Of a stretch of 64,000 nt of DNA, positions 1 to 9,150 are shown piece by piece. How positions within the stretch are numbered: position 1 is the first letter of the stretch; every line of letters begins with the position of its first letter. The translations under genes were made by a program, and so were the position numbers. Source of the stretch: Deltaproteobacteria bacterium (GTDB taxonomy: Bacteria > Myxococcota_A > UBA796 > UBA2385); NCBI GenBank assembly GCA_018401435.1, contig JAGYJW010000005.1, forward strand, positions 1 through 64,000. Reading direction: 5' to 3'. Below the pieces are notes generated by a model, which was given only the letters and a program-made list of their open reading frames with translations, did not search any database and was not told the origin of the DNA.

Positions 1-702
1 GCTGCTGCACTCAAACCAATCCAAGGCCCCCTGGGGGCTGCCGAACCAGGCCACCCGGCCGGCCACCAGCACCAGCAGGGCGGCGCAGCGGTCCAGGCTC
101 TGCATGGCGTGGGTGGCCACCAGCACGACGCGACCCGCCTGGGCCAGCTCGTCGAAGAGGCCCATCATGCGGGCCTCCAAGCCCGGGTCCAGGCCCGATG
201 TGGGCTCATCCAGCACCAGCAGCCCCGGCTCGGTCAGCAGCTCCATGGCCACCGATACGCGCTTGCGTTGGCCCCCCGACAGGCGGGAGATGCGCACATC
301 CAAACGATCGCCCAGGCCCACCTGGCGCTGAACTCGGTCGAGTATACGCTTCCTATCTTCATCTTCGATGAGGGGCAGGCGCAGCCGGGCCGCAAAGTCC
401 AGGGCCACCCGCACCGTCAAGCTGCCGTGCAAGGCGTCGTCCTGGGGCACATAGCCCACCGGTCCCTGGCTCCCGACGGTCCCCTCCCCCAAGGTCACGG
501 TGCCCCGGGCCGGCCGGCGCAGGCCCAGCAGCACCTTCATCAGCGTGCTCTTGCCCGCACCCGAGGGGCCGATCAGGGCGCACAGCTCGCCCGGCAGCAG
601 CCGCAGGTCGATGTCCTGCAGCAGGGTGCGCCCGCCGGCCCGCACCTCGACCCCCTGCATGCGCAGGTCGCCGGCGGCAAGGCGGGGTGCAGGCTCGGTC
701 AC
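1..702 (-). CDS. ABC transporter ATP-binding protein (3' part outside window)
   Basis: The ATPase subunit of an ABC transporter reads off the window edge after 234 codons. Seen: Walker A GPSGAGKS at residues 45-52, a Q-loop region near 87, signature LSGGQ at 141-145, Walker B LLVLDEPTSGLD with D165/E166, and an H-loop in VATHAM. The signature followed by RKRVSVAMELL and the LTEP before Walker B resemble ABCG/ABC2-type exporters, so a permease domain may be fused downstream or encoded next to it; that is inference. The start is GTG at 702, with a TAGCCT box 6 nt upstream and no Shine-Dalgarno, so it may be leaderless. It is divergent from the antiporter gene. The substrate cannot be told. Confidence 0.88.
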   Translation of the reverse strand, partial: MTEPAPRLAAGDLRMQGVEVRAGGRTLLQDIDLRLLPGELCALIGPSGAGKSTLMKVLLGLRRPARGTVTLGEGTVGSQGPVGYVPQDDALHGSLTVRVALDFAARLRLPLIEDEDRKRILDRVQRQVGLGDRLDVRISRLSGGQRKRVSVAMELLTEPGLLVLDEPTSGLDPGLEARMMGLFDELAQAGRVVLVATHAMQSLDRCAALLVLVAGRVAWFGSPQGALDWFECSS

Positions 703-809
703 GCCCGGAGGCTAGCACAGGCGACCGGGTCCGGGGAGACGGGCCACGGCGACCGATCACCCCGGCGAGGGAGCACCGCCGCCGGGCGCCGACGCGATAG
801 CCTCCCCCC
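703..809. promoter_or_regulatory. Divergent promoter region with two leaderless -10 boxes
   Basis: Both flanking genes have the same hexamer TAGCCT exactly 6 nt before their start codons: complement of 709-714 for the GTG at 702, and 798-803 for the ATG at 810. No Shine-Dalgarno precedes either start and no clear TTGACA-like -35 is visible. The arrangement suggests transcription starting at or next to the start codon; this is inference from spacing. Confidence 0.5.
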
Positions 810-2420
810 ATGCTGAACGCCGAGACCGCACTCCTCCTGCTCCTGCTCATCGCCTCGCTGGTGGGCATGGGGGCCCGCCGCTTCAACCTGCCCTACACCG
901 TCGCCCTGGTGCTGGCGGGGACGGGGCTGGGCTTTCTGCACTTCGACAGCCTCGACGCCTTGCGCCTCACGCCAGAGCTGCTGATGGCGGGCTTTCTGCC
1001 TGCCCTGCTCTTCGAGGCGGCCTACCATGTGGACTATGCCAGGTTCAAGAAGCTGGCGCCGGCGGTGCTGCTGCTGGCCCTGCCCGGGGTGCTGCTGGCC
1101 GTCGCCCTGACCGCATTCGGCAGCTATCTTGCCTTTCGGGCGCTGGGGGTGGACGGCTTCAGCCTGGCCCACGGCTTTCTCTTTGGCAGCATGATCGCGG
1201 CCACCGACCCCATCAGCGTGCTGGCCCTCTTCAAGACCATGGGGGTGACCAAGCGCCTCTACCTGCTGGTCGAAGGCGAGAGCCTGCTCAATGACGGCGT
1301 GGCGGTGGTGGTCTTCATCATCGTGGCGGCGGTGGTGGGCGTTGAGACGGGCCATGGTCACCCCCCTCACCTCGACGGGGTGAGCGAGATCGTGGTCTAT
1401 GGGATCAAGACCTTTGGCTGGATGGCCATCGGCGGCAGCGTCATCGGCGGCATGGTGGGCGGCGCCGTGTCGCTGCTCACCCGCAACATCGACGACAAGC
1501 TGCTGGAGACCGCGCTCACGGTGGTGACGGCCTATGGCAGCTTCCTGCTGGCCGAACACTTCCACGCCTCCGGCGTGCTCTCCACCGTGGTCGCAGGCGT
1601 GGTGCTGGGCAGCTTTGGCAGCCGCTTTGGCATGAGCGTGCGCACCCGGGTGGCGGTCGTGGACTTCTGGGAGTTCATGGCCTTCTTCAGCAACACCTTC
1701 GTCTTCTTGTTGGTGGGCCTGGAGCTCGACATCCCCGAGCTGGCCGCAGCCAGCGGGCTGGTGGCCGTGGCCTTCCTGGTGGTGGTCGGCGCCCGCGCCG
1801 TCACCGTCTACAGCCTGATGCCCCTCACCCGGCTGCTCAAGGGTGAGGCCTTCCCCAAGATATGGTCCCATGTCTTGGTTTGGGGTGGTTTGCGCGGCAG
1901 CTTGTCCATGGTGCTGGTGATGAGCCTGCCGGTGGACTTTCCCGGTCGCCGCCTGCTGCTGGTGCTGATCTTCGGCGTGGTCAGCGTGTCGCTGGTGCTG
2001 CAGGCCCTCACCATGAAGCCCCTGCTGGTGCGCCTGGGCCTGTCCTCCAAGAAGGAGGTGCGGCTGAGCTACGAGCGCGCCCGGGGCCAGGTCTGGATGG
2101 CCCACGCAGCCCTCGAAGACATCGGAAAGCGGGGCGAGACCCTCGATCCCGACATCCGCAGCCGCTTTGAGCAGCGCTTCACCACGTTACTGGAGAGGGG
2201 CCGCGCCGCCGCCCGCGAGGCCGCGGGGGACCAGCTGGACGCCGAGCGCCTGGACGAGGCCGCCCTGCACCTGATCAGCGTGCAGGAGGAGGCCCTGCGC
2301 AAGGCCCAGGAGGAGGGTGTGGTGAGCGAAGAGGCCGCAGAGTCGCTGCTGGAAGAGCTGGCGGCCGAACGCGAGCACCTGATCCACCACGGCGTGGGCC
2401 ATGCCGAGCCCCAGGGCTGA
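810..2420 (+). CDS. CPA1-family Na+(K+)/H+ antiporter (NhaP-like)
   Basis: A 536-residue integral membrane cation/proton antiporter of the NhaP/CPA1 type. About 12 hydrophobic segments cover residues 1-410. Typical motifs are visible: ATDPISVLALFK near residue 130, EGESLLNDG near 155, and VWGGLRGSLSMVL near 355. The C-terminal 130 residues are a charged cytoplasmic helix-rich tail, probably regulatory. Expected role: exchange of Na+ or K+ for protons in pH and osmotic homeostasis. The start ATG has no Shine-Dalgarno but a TAGCCT box 6 nt upstream. The 3' end overlaps the next gene by 20 nt, so the two are probably co-transcribed. Confidence 0.9.
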   Translation: MLNAETALLLLLLIASLVGMGARRFNLPYTVALVLAGTGLGFLHFDSLDALRLTPELLMAGFLPALLFEAAYHVDYARFKKLAPAVLLLALPGVLLAVALTAFGSYLAFRALGVDGFSLAHGFLFGSMIAATDPISVLALFKTMGVTKRLYLLVEGESLLNDGVAVVVFIIVAAVVGVETGHGHPPHLDGVSEIVVYGIKTFGWMAIGGSVIGGMVGGAVSLLTRNIDDKLLETALTVVTAYGSFLLAEHFHASGVLSTVVAGVVLGSFGSRFGMSVRTRVAVVDFWEFMAFFSNTFVFLLVGLELDIPELAAASGLVAVAFLVVVGARAVTVYSLMPLTRLLKGEAFPKIWSHVLVWGGLRGSLSMVLVMSLPVDFPGRRLLLVLIFGVVSVSLVLQALTMKPLLVRLGLSSKKEVRLSYERARGQVWMAHAALEDIGKRGETLDPDIRSRFEQRFTTLLERGRAAAREAAGDQLDAERLDEAALHLISVQEEALRKAQEEGVVSEEAAESLLEELAAEREHLIHHGVGHAEPQG

Positions 2421-4507
2421 GGCCGATCCCGGAGGTGTCGTGGATCTCAGCCGCTTTGCCCATCAGGTGCTCACCGGCAGCAGCCTCGCCGACAAGCTGC
2501 TGGACGTGCCCATCGATGGCGATGGCGGCTGGCGCGGGCCTGTGCCCGAGCGCCCCAGCCGGGACGCCCACCTGGCGATCGCCCCAGCCAGCAGCCGCGC
2601 TCCGCTCCCCAAGGCCGCTCAGCTGGACGACCCCGCCGCCCGGGCGGCCCTGCTGCACAGCTTCGCCAACCACGAGCTGCTCGCCCTGGAGCTGATGGCC
2701 CACGCCTTGCTGCGTTTTCCCGACGCGCCCGTGGGCTTCCGCCGGGGGCTGCTCACGGTGCTGCAGGACGAGCAGGCGCACCTGCGTCTCTACCTGGACC
2801 GCTTGCGCGCGCTGGGCCTTGATTTTGGCGCCTTGCCCCTCAACGGCTTCTTTTGGGACACGGTGGCGGACGCGCCCTCGCCCCTCGACCTCGTGGCCCG
2901 CCTGAGCCTGGTCTTCGAGCAGGCCAACCTGGACTTCGCGCGCAGCTTCAGCCACATCTTCGCCGAGGCCGGCGACCCCGACAGCGCCGCCCTGCTGCAA
3001 CGCGTCTACACCGACGAGCTGCGCCATGTGCGCCATGGCCTGGGCTGGCTGCGCCGCTGGAAGGACCCGGCGTTGACGGATTGGCAGGCCTGGGTGAGCC
3101 GCCTGCAGGAGCCGCTGGGGCCCAGCCGCGCCAAGGGCCTGGGCTACCACGCCGCATCTCGGCGAGAGGTTGGCTTTGACGCGGACTATGTGCAGCGGCT
3201 GACCCTGTGGCGACGCAGCCGGGGGCGCCCTCCGGCGCTCTGGTGGATGAACCCGCTGTGCGAGATCGAGGCCAGCGGCGCCCCCCTGCCCGGCCGCCTG
3301 CTGCGCCTGGAGCAGGATCTCGCCCTGCTGCCCGCCGCCATCTGCCCCGAGGACGACGCGGTGTTGGTTCCTGCCTTGCCCCACCCGGACTGGATGGCCG
3401 ATCGCGCCGCCGCGGGCCTGGGCCTGCCCCAGCTGATCGCCGTGGGCACCGGGCCCCTCCCAAAGACCGATGCAATCGACCACAAGCGCGTCTCTGCGCT
3501 GCATCCCTGGGGTGCGAGCCCCCGCAGCGACGCCTTGCAGGCGCGCCTCGGCGACCGCCTGACCGACCCTTCGCCCCCCGCCTCGGCCGCGGTCTTCAGC
3601 AAGGCCTGGAGCCAGCCCCTGCGCCAGGCCCTGCTGGGGCAACTCCACGACGACTTTCCGGGGCTGCTGGCCGATCCCGGAGCGGCCGGCCAGGTGGTCA
3701 CCCAGCTGGACGCGTTGGACCTCGCTCGGGCGATGCTGACCCCCGACGGGGGGCGCTGCGTGGTGAAGGCGCCCTGGGGCAGCGCGGGCCATGGGGCGCT
3801 GCGGGTGGATGCGGGCCCCCTGCCGCAGGCCAGCCAACGCTGGGTGTCGGGCCTGCTGGCGCAGCAGGGCGCCCTGGTGGTGGAGCCCTGGCTGGACCGG
3901 GTGCTGGACCTGTCGCTGCATGGGGACATCCTGGGCGACGGATCCGCGAAAATGAAGGGCTGGAACCTGTTCTGGGCCGACCGGACCGGCCGGTTCACCG
4001 CGGCGTCGGCGGCGGGGATGCGCCCCTGGCTGCCCGGCCCGCTGGCCCGCTGGCTGAGCGCCGACGGCCAGCAGCCCGACCGGCTGGAGGCGCTGGGGGC
4101 GCGCATCCTGGCGGCCCCTGGCGCCGGCCTTGGCGGGAGCGGGCCATGTCGGCCCCGTGGGCGTCGACGCCTTCGCCTTTCGCGACGCGCAGGGCGCCTT
4201 GCGGCTGCAGCCCCTGGTCGAGATCAACCCCCGCTGGACCCTGGGCCGCTACGGGATGGAGCTGAGCCACAAGATCCACGGCGGGCGGCCGGCCTTGCTG
4301 GCCCTGCTGCGGGCGGCCGACCAGGGGGACACCAACCTGGTGGCGATGGGGGAGCGCCTGCGCGCCGAATCCCCGCCCCTGCTGCGCGCGGGGCGCATGG
4401 TGGAGGGCATCAGCCTGCTCACCGACCCCCGCCAGGCCCACGATCGCCTGGCGGTGTTGGCCGTGGGAGCGGCCGCGGACCGGCTGCACCCTCTGCAAGG
4501 AGGGTGA
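2401..4507 (+). CDS. DUF455 ferritin-like / ATP-grasp fusion protein, one frameshift
   Basis: An about 701-residue two-domain protein after correcting one frameshift. The N-terminal part (about 60-230) matches the DUF455 ferritin-like family, with helix motifs NHELLALELMAH, LQDEQAHLR and DELRHVRH that could hold a di-metal site. The C-terminal half (about 360-690) looks like ATP-grasp: CVVKAPWGSAGHG, VVEPWLDRVLDL and QPLVEINPRWTLGRYG. The reading frame breaks at the CCCC run at 4115-4118; removing one C joins the frames exactly through the ATP-grasp core. An acyl or peptide ligase acting with an oxidative domain is conceivable, but no substrate can be named. The start at 2401 lies inside the antiporter 3' end. 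Confidence 0.72.
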
Positions 4508-4999
4508 CCGGGCCGTCCCGGCCACGCAAGGGATCCTGGGGCTCACCGCCTGCCTGAACACCCGGGCTCCGTGGCCCGAATCCTCAGATGTCCTCCCCGA
4601 ATGAGGTCGTGGTGGGGGGACCGGATGCGCCGCTGAAGGTCGTCCGCTGTAGCGACGCACCCCACCGAGACAGTCGACACGAAGCCGCTGGCACGGGGGC
4701 TTGGGAGCTCTCCTCAGGTTGCGTGGCCGGGACGCGGCCGCGGTGCCCCCCCACCTTCAGCAAGACCCGTGCCAATACGGACCGAGGCGGCGAATCCGAC
4801 GGTGGCATCTTTGGCCCCGCGGCAATTGCTACCGAACGGTAGCGCAGACGCCCAAAGTGTGGCACCAATTGGTGACAAAGCAAGCCACGCGCACCGATCG
4901 GTGGCCCGGATCCGGCCGCAGGCTCGGGGTTGAGCGCCCGCCCGCGCTGCTATAGGGCACCCTTGAGTGGCACCCTGCACTCGTCATCCTGGAGCGCCC
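4508..4999. other. 492-bp intergenic region with two inverted repeats
   Basis: No convincing gene is seen; short open frames on both strands have poor third-position GC. It contains GCTACCG-AA-CGGTAGC (4828-4843) and a perfect 12-bp palindrome CACCAATTGGTG (4863-4874), then TATAGG at 4951-4956, upstream of the sigma-54 activator gene. Around 4624-4640 there is a short match (GCxCCGCTGAAGGTxGT) to the start of the transposase remnant at 48.7 kb, too short to call. Confidence 0.4.
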
Positions 5000-6034
5000 T
5001 TGAGCCAGAGCGGCCCCACAGGAACTTCCAAGCCCCAGGGCCCGCCCGCAAAGGCGGGGGCCATCATCGGCCGTTCGCCCGTTCTGCAGCGCCTCCTCGA
5101 CCAGGCCGACGCGGTGGCCCGCAGCGATGTCTCGGTGGTGATCAGCGGCGAATCGGGCACGGGCAAGGAGCTGATCGCCGCCCTCCTGCACGCCCGCAGC
5201 GCCCGCAGGGACGGCCCCTTCGTCGCCGTCAACTGCGGCGCCTTCGCCGACTCCCTGCTGGAGGACGAGCTCTTCGGACACGCGCGCGGGGCCTTCACCG
5301 GGGCGAGCACCTCGCGAGAGGGCCGCTTTCGCGCGGCCCACGGCGGCACCCTCTTCCTGGACGAGGTGGGGGAGCTGTCCGCCGGCGCCCAGGCCCGTCT
5401 GCTGCGGGTGCTGCAAGAGGGCCAGGTGTTGCCTTTGGGGGCAGACAAGTCCGTAGCGGTCAATGTGCGCGTGTTGTCGGCCACCAACCGCGCCTTGCGC
5501 AGCCTGGTCGAACAGGGGCGCTTTCGCGAGGATCTCTACTATCGGCTGAAGGTGGTCGAGCTGGCGGTGCCCCCCTTGCGCGAGCGCACCGGCGATTTGC
5601 CCTTGCTCATCGAGCACTTCGCGGCCCTGGTCGGGGCGGCCCCCCTGCAGATGAGCCCAGCAGCCCGCGCCCGCCTGCACCGCTGGCCCTGGCCGGGCAA
5701 TATCCGCGAGCTGCACCACGCCATCGAACACGCCGTCTTGATGGCGCGGGGCGGCGAGATCGGTCTGGGGCACCTGCCCACCGAGATCAGCGGGGGCAGC
5801 CCCGAAGACGACGACAGCGACGAGCCCAGCCTCTCCCTGGCCGACGCGGTGGCCCGCTTTGAACGCCAACACCTGCTGAGCGTGCTGCGCCGCAACGACG
5901 GCAACCGCTCCCGCACGGCCCTGGCCCTGGGCATCTCCCGCAAGAACCTCTGGGAGAAGATGCGCAACCACGCGATCAACGACGCCGAGATCGCTCCGCA
6001 GGGCACCCCGGATCATCCGGACGGGGGCGATTGA
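5000..6034 (+). CDS. Sigma-54-dependent transcriptional activator (AAA+ and Fis-type HTH)
   Basis: An enhancer-binding protein that remodels sigma-54 RNA polymerase. From TTG 5000 it has 344 residues: AAA+ domain with Walker A GESGTGKE (50-57), the sigma-54-contact loop GAFTGA (97-102), Walker B TLFLDEVGEL and arginine-finger region, then a Fis-like helix-turn-helix at the C-terminus (RSRTALALGISRKNLWEKM). There is no receiver, GAF or PAS domain: only about 20 residues precede the AAA+ part, so activity must be controlled by expression or a partner protein. TTG 5000 is preferred because GGAG (4991-4994) sits 5 nt upstream; an in-frame GTG at 4967 is the alternative. Confidence 0.88.
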   Translation: MSQSGPTGTSKPQGPPAKAGAIIGRSPVLQRLLDQADAVARSDVSVVISGESGTGKELIAALLHARSARRDGPFVAVNCGAFADSLLEDELFGHARGAFTGASTSREGRFRAAHGGTLFLDEVGELSAGAQARLLRVLQEGQVLPLGADKSVAVNVRVLSATNRALRSLVEQGRFREDLYYRLKVVELAVPPLRERTGDLPLLIEHFAALVGAAPLQMSPAARARLHRWPWPGNIRELHHAIEHAVLMARGGEIGLGHLPTEISGGSPEDDDSDEPSLSLADAVARFERQHLLSVLRRNDGNRSRTALALGISRKNLWEKMRNHAINDAEIAPQGTPDHPDGGD

Positions 6035-6149
6035 CGACGCCCCATCGGGGCGAAGTTGCCCCCCCCTTCCGGGCGCGAAAGGAATCTGGATGGACTAAGG
6101 TGCTAGCACCCACGGGCCCCATTGCGGCCTGTCTCGATGAGGAGTTTCG
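6035..6149 (+). promoter_or_regulatory. Upstream region of lipoprotein gene with 12-bp palindrome
   Basis: GGTGCTAGCACC (6099-6110) is a perfect palindrome about 40 nt before the ATG. TAGCAC inside it could act as a -10 element. A GAGG Shine-Dalgarno lies at about 6138-6141. Confidence 0.3.
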
Positions 6150-7826
6150 ATGCGCATCCTCTGCTTGTTCTTCCTGGGGTTGGGGGCTTGCGATGGTTGG
6201 GGACAATCCAACCAGAAGGGCACCTTGGACCAGGGTACGCAGAATGGGGATGGCGACAGCCTCCCAGGGATGGCGAAGACGGCAGCGACGGCAGCGACGG
6301 CAGCGACGGCAGCGACGGCAGCGACGGCAGCGACGGCAGCGATGGCGGCAGCGGGGTCACCCTGGGCTTGACCGGACCGGCCGGCCTTCTACACCGCGGG
6401 CAGCAGCGCCACCGTCACCGGCACCGTCACCGGCATCGCCGCCTTGCGGGCGCTGACCGTGGGCGGGCAGAGCGCCACCGTGGACAGCGCCGGGCGCTAC
6501 GCGGTGGACCTGCCCCTCTCGGGGGCCGCCTTCGGCCTGGCCGAGGTCCGCGCCACCGACGAAGATGGGGTCGAACACTTCATTGTCGCGCAGATCGCCG
6601 AGGCTGTCACCGGCACCGGCGTGGCCAGCCCGGGCCAACATAGCGAAGCGGGACCGGCCGGCGCCGACGCCTTGGCCGCCCGGGTGCGGGATTTCGTTGC
6701 CCTCAGCGACTTCCAGCCCGCTCCGGGCCTGGTGCTCGCCGATGGGCCCTGCGAGCCCTGTCCGCCCGAATTGGAGTGCGGCCCGGTCTTTGAGACGATC
6801 ACCGCGACGGGCGCCGCCACGGTCAGCCTGCTGGGGGCCCTGGACACCGAGAGCGGGCGCCTGGACCTCGACCTGGAAGGATCCACCCTGGCCTGGGGCC
6901 TGCATGTGGTGCACACCGGCTTTACGGTGGACAGCGGCGCCGCCACCCTGACCGCCATCCTGGGCGCGCCCACCGGGGTCGGCGATCGCCTGGGCTGCGA
7001 CGGGCTGGGCCTGCCCACCCACCTGCAAGAGCTGCCCCGAAGCTGGAGCATCGACCGCCAGCTCTATTGCAGCGACGCGGCGGGACTGGGCGAAGGCGCC
7101 GCCTTCTACGCAACCTACGGTCAGCCGGGGCTGGAGAATGCGGCCTGTGGATGGGCCGATTGGCTGGAGACCGCCGTGGCGACAGAGCTGTCGGGGGTGG
7201 ACCTCAGCGTGGTGGCCAGCGCGGACGCCAGCGGCCTGCACCTGCCCTGGTCCGGCAGCAGCCAGGCCTCTCCGCCGGCCCCCTACCAGGCCCCGGTGCG
7301 CGCCAACCCCGTGGTGCCCGACGGCATCGACGTGGCGCTGGCGGACAACCTGCTGGGCCTGTCCCTGGATCTGGCGGTGCGCAGCGCCTTGCCGGCCCGC
7401 GTCGATTCCGGAGGCCTGCACCTGGAGATCGACGGGCCCGCCGCCGACACCGCCAGCCTGTCGGCCGTGGACAGCCTGGGCGGCAGCGCCTTGGTACAGC
7501 CCCTGGCCTATCGGATGGAGATCGACGGGCTGCTCTGCGAGAGCGGCCACCTCGTGCCCAATCCCGTGGAGCTGAACATCCTGGCGGACGGCGATGGCTG
7601 GGCCTTGTCCTTTGGGGGCGCCAGCGTCGCTGGCGCCGATGCAGAGGCGGCCTGCGATGTGGACACCGAGGCGCGCATCGCCCTCTTCGAAGCCGGCCTG
7701 GACGAAGTGCTGGGCGGCCTCTCCGTGCAGTGGCGGCCCGCCATCGGCCTGTCTGCGATTGGCGCCACCCAAGCCGCCCTGCCGGCCAACGCCGCCTATG
7801 TGGTGGAATTCACCCTTCAGCCCTGA
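6150..7826 (+). CDS. Asp/Gly/Ser-stalk surface lipoprotein, two compensating frameshifts
   Basis: A secreted lipoprotein of about 558 residues of unknown function. The N-terminus MRILCLFFLGLGAC is a type II signal with lipobox LGAC (C14). A stalk of DGS repeats follows, then a domain of about 450 residues rich in beta-forming segments with scattered Cys. As read, the frame leaves at the GGG at 6267-6269 (one G missing) and returns near the CCGGCCGGCC at 6377-6384 (one base extra). Both sides share a frame and the repeat is coding in the shifted frame, so one gene is inferred. The stop lies in a palindrome shared with the convergent protease gene. It resembles the stalk lipoprotein at 10.3 kb in plan, not in sequence. 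Confidence 0.65.
6278..6352 (+). repeat. 9-bp tandem repeat (GACGGCAGC)n, about 7 copies
   Basis: Consecutive GACGGCAGC units followed by a degenerate copy encode Asp-Gly-Ser repeats in the lipoprotein stalk. Such repeats are prone to slippage and length variation. The flanking frameshifts may be assembly errors connected with it. Confidence 0.9.
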
Positions 7827-7830
7827 AGGG
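7813..7830. terminator. Palindrome holding both convergent stop codons
   Basis: CCCTTCAG-CC-CTGAAGGG is an 8-bp perfect inverted repeat. It contains the TGA of the plus-strand lipoprotein gene (7824-7826) and the stop of the minus-strand protease gene (7817-7819), which overlap by 10 nt. It could act as a small bidirectional terminator; no T tract is present. Confidence 0.35.
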
Positions 7831-8815
7831 CAGGACCCCGACCTTCGGGCGCACCCGACGGTGCGGAAGGCCGGCGCAGCATCCACGGACCAACCCACAG
7901 CAGCAGGCCCCACAGGGGCAGCGTCATGGGTGCGGGCGCGCTGTTGCAGCCACCCGTGTCTTCGGTCTGCAAGCCCACGCCGCCCCGGCGGGTGCTGCCC
8001 GCCAGGCCCCAGCTGCCGCTCTCCAGCTCCAGATCGACATGCTCCGCGATCCAGGGGGCCGCGATGTCTACACGGGTGGCCCCCGCCCCCCCCTCCGCGC
8101 AGGGCGGCGTGCCGGCGCTATCGGAGAAGACAAAGGAGTGCACCCCCACCAGCAGGGCGTCGCCAGCGGCATCCACGGCGAGGGACGCGCCCCCGGAGTC
8201 CCCCGAGCAGACGTTGGTGCCGGGGCTCTCGCTGTAGAGGAATTGCGCGTCCCAGGCTGAGAGTGGCACCGCCACAACGCGTTTGACGCCGGCATCCTGG
8301 GCGTTGTCGTCGGTGATGCCCCAGCCCACCTGGGTGAGTTCCCGGCCAATCCAGGCGCCGTCGGGCGGCTGGCCGTTGAGGACCAATGGGGCCACCGAAC
8401 GCACCGGCGTATCCAGGCGCACCAGGCCCACATCCCACGCCGGAGGGAGCACATCCAGCCCCGCATAGTCGGGATGAATCACCCGCTCGCCACCATAGAC
8501 CACGACCTGAAGCCCGTCTCTGCGCCCGATGTCCTCACCCAATCCAAAGAGGAGATCGAAGCCCTGGTCCTCATAGGCATCGAAGGCCGCCAGGCAGTGG
8601 GCCGCCGTGAGCACCCAGTCCGGCGCAATCAAGCTGCCCGAACAGAAGGCGGCGCCGCCCCGGTCGGGATCATAGGCAATGAGCACGCCCACCGCGCCAT
8701 GGTCGGCAGTGGGCTCACCCCCAACCACCGGCGGCGCAGACTGGGCCCAGGCGCTCCCCCCCAGGCCGGCCCCCGCGGCCAGCAGCAACATCGGCGGTAG
8801 CGCCGCCTTCAACAA
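7817..8815 (-). CDS. Secreted trypsin-like serine protease with C-terminal sorting-like tail
   Basis: A 332-residue chymotrypsin-fold (S1) protease for the cell surface. A signal peptide (about 1-25, ending SAWA) precedes the activation-type N-terminus VVGGEP. The triad is visible: His in TAAHC, Asp in WDVGLVRLD, Ser in CSGDSGG. The C-terminus has DTGGC, a hydrophobic stretch and then RR, like Myxococcota C-terminal sorting tails; that assignment is by pattern only. The start is TTG at 8815, overlapping the end of the upstream gene by 7 nt with GAAGAG before it, so translation is probably coupled. A downstream ATG at 8791 would lose the positive signal-peptide residue. Confidence 0.87.
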   Translation of the reverse strand: MLKAALPPMLLLAAGAGLGGSAWAQSAPPVVGGEPTADHGAVGVLIAYDPDRGGAAFCSGSLIAPDWVLTAAHCLAAFDAYEDQGFDLLFGLGEDIGRRDGLQVVVYGGERVIHPDYAGLDVLPPAWDVGLVRLDTPVRSVAPLVLNGQPPDGAWIGRELTQVGWGITDDNAQDAGVKRVVAVPLSAWDAQFLYSESPGTNVCSGDSGGASLAVDAAGDALLVGVHSFVFSDSAGTPPCAEGGAGATRVDIAAPWIAEHVDLELESGSWGLAGSTRRGGVGLQTEDTGGCNSAPAPMTLPLWGLLLWVGPWMLRRPSAPSGAPEGRGPALQG

Positions 8816-9150
8816 GGCTCTTCGCGACGGGCCAACAAGAACAGGGGCAGCAGGAGCAGGGCCGCGCTGCCGCTGGGCAGGCCCGCGCAGCCGCCGGCCT
8901 CCTTGGCCAGCTCGGCGGCCGTGAAGCCGTCCTTGCCCGTGTCGAAGATATTGGACGTGTCGCCGCCGCTGCTGCTGTCGTCCCCACTGCTGCTGTCATC
9001 GCCGCTGCTGCTGTCGTCCCCGCCGCTGCCGCCCTCCCCCGTGTCGGCATGGGCCGATGGCGCCAGCGCCCCGAAAGACAGGGCCAGAAGCAAGGCCAGG
9101 CGGGGGAGACCGCGGGGCTTGGAAGCAGGGCGCAAGGAGCGAGGGGACAT
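8809..9150 (-). CDS. Small exported Ser/Asp/Gly-rich protein with sorting-like C-terminus
   Basis: A 113-residue protein of unknown function. A signal peptide (about 1-35, ending SAHA) is followed by repeated GDDSSS units, a short globular part, and a tail GGCAG...ALLLLPLFLLARREE. The tail has the Gly-Cys / hydrophobic / Arg-Arg layout of Myxococcota sorting signals. The mature protein is thus almost only a flexible acidic linker with an anchor. It is immediately upstream of, and overlapping, the secreted protease gene, which has the same kind of tail, so the two may act together at the surface. ATG 9150 is chosen because GGAG lies 8 nt upstream; ATG 9162 is possible. Confidence 0.7.
   Translation of the reverse strand: MSPRSLRPASKPRGLPRLALLLALSFGALAPSAHADTGEGGSGGDDSSSGDDSSSGDDSSSGGDTSNIFDTGKDGFTAAELAKEAGGCAGLPSGSAALLLLPLFLLARREEPC

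Noticed and set aside
699..2105. Long open frame antisense to the antiporter gene
   Set aside because: Gln/His/Gly-rich sequence without any domain; it is the usual high-GC antisense shadow of a clear membrane transporter.
4588..4842. 84-codon open frame in the 492-bp gap
   Set aside because: Third-position GC is not biased and no ribosome site or domain is seen. The short match to the transposase start (APLKVV) is too brief to support a gene or IS fragment.
6278..6352. CRISPR-like array
   Set aside because: The units are direct 9-bp coding repeats without spacers; no other periodic repeat with unique spacers exists in the window.
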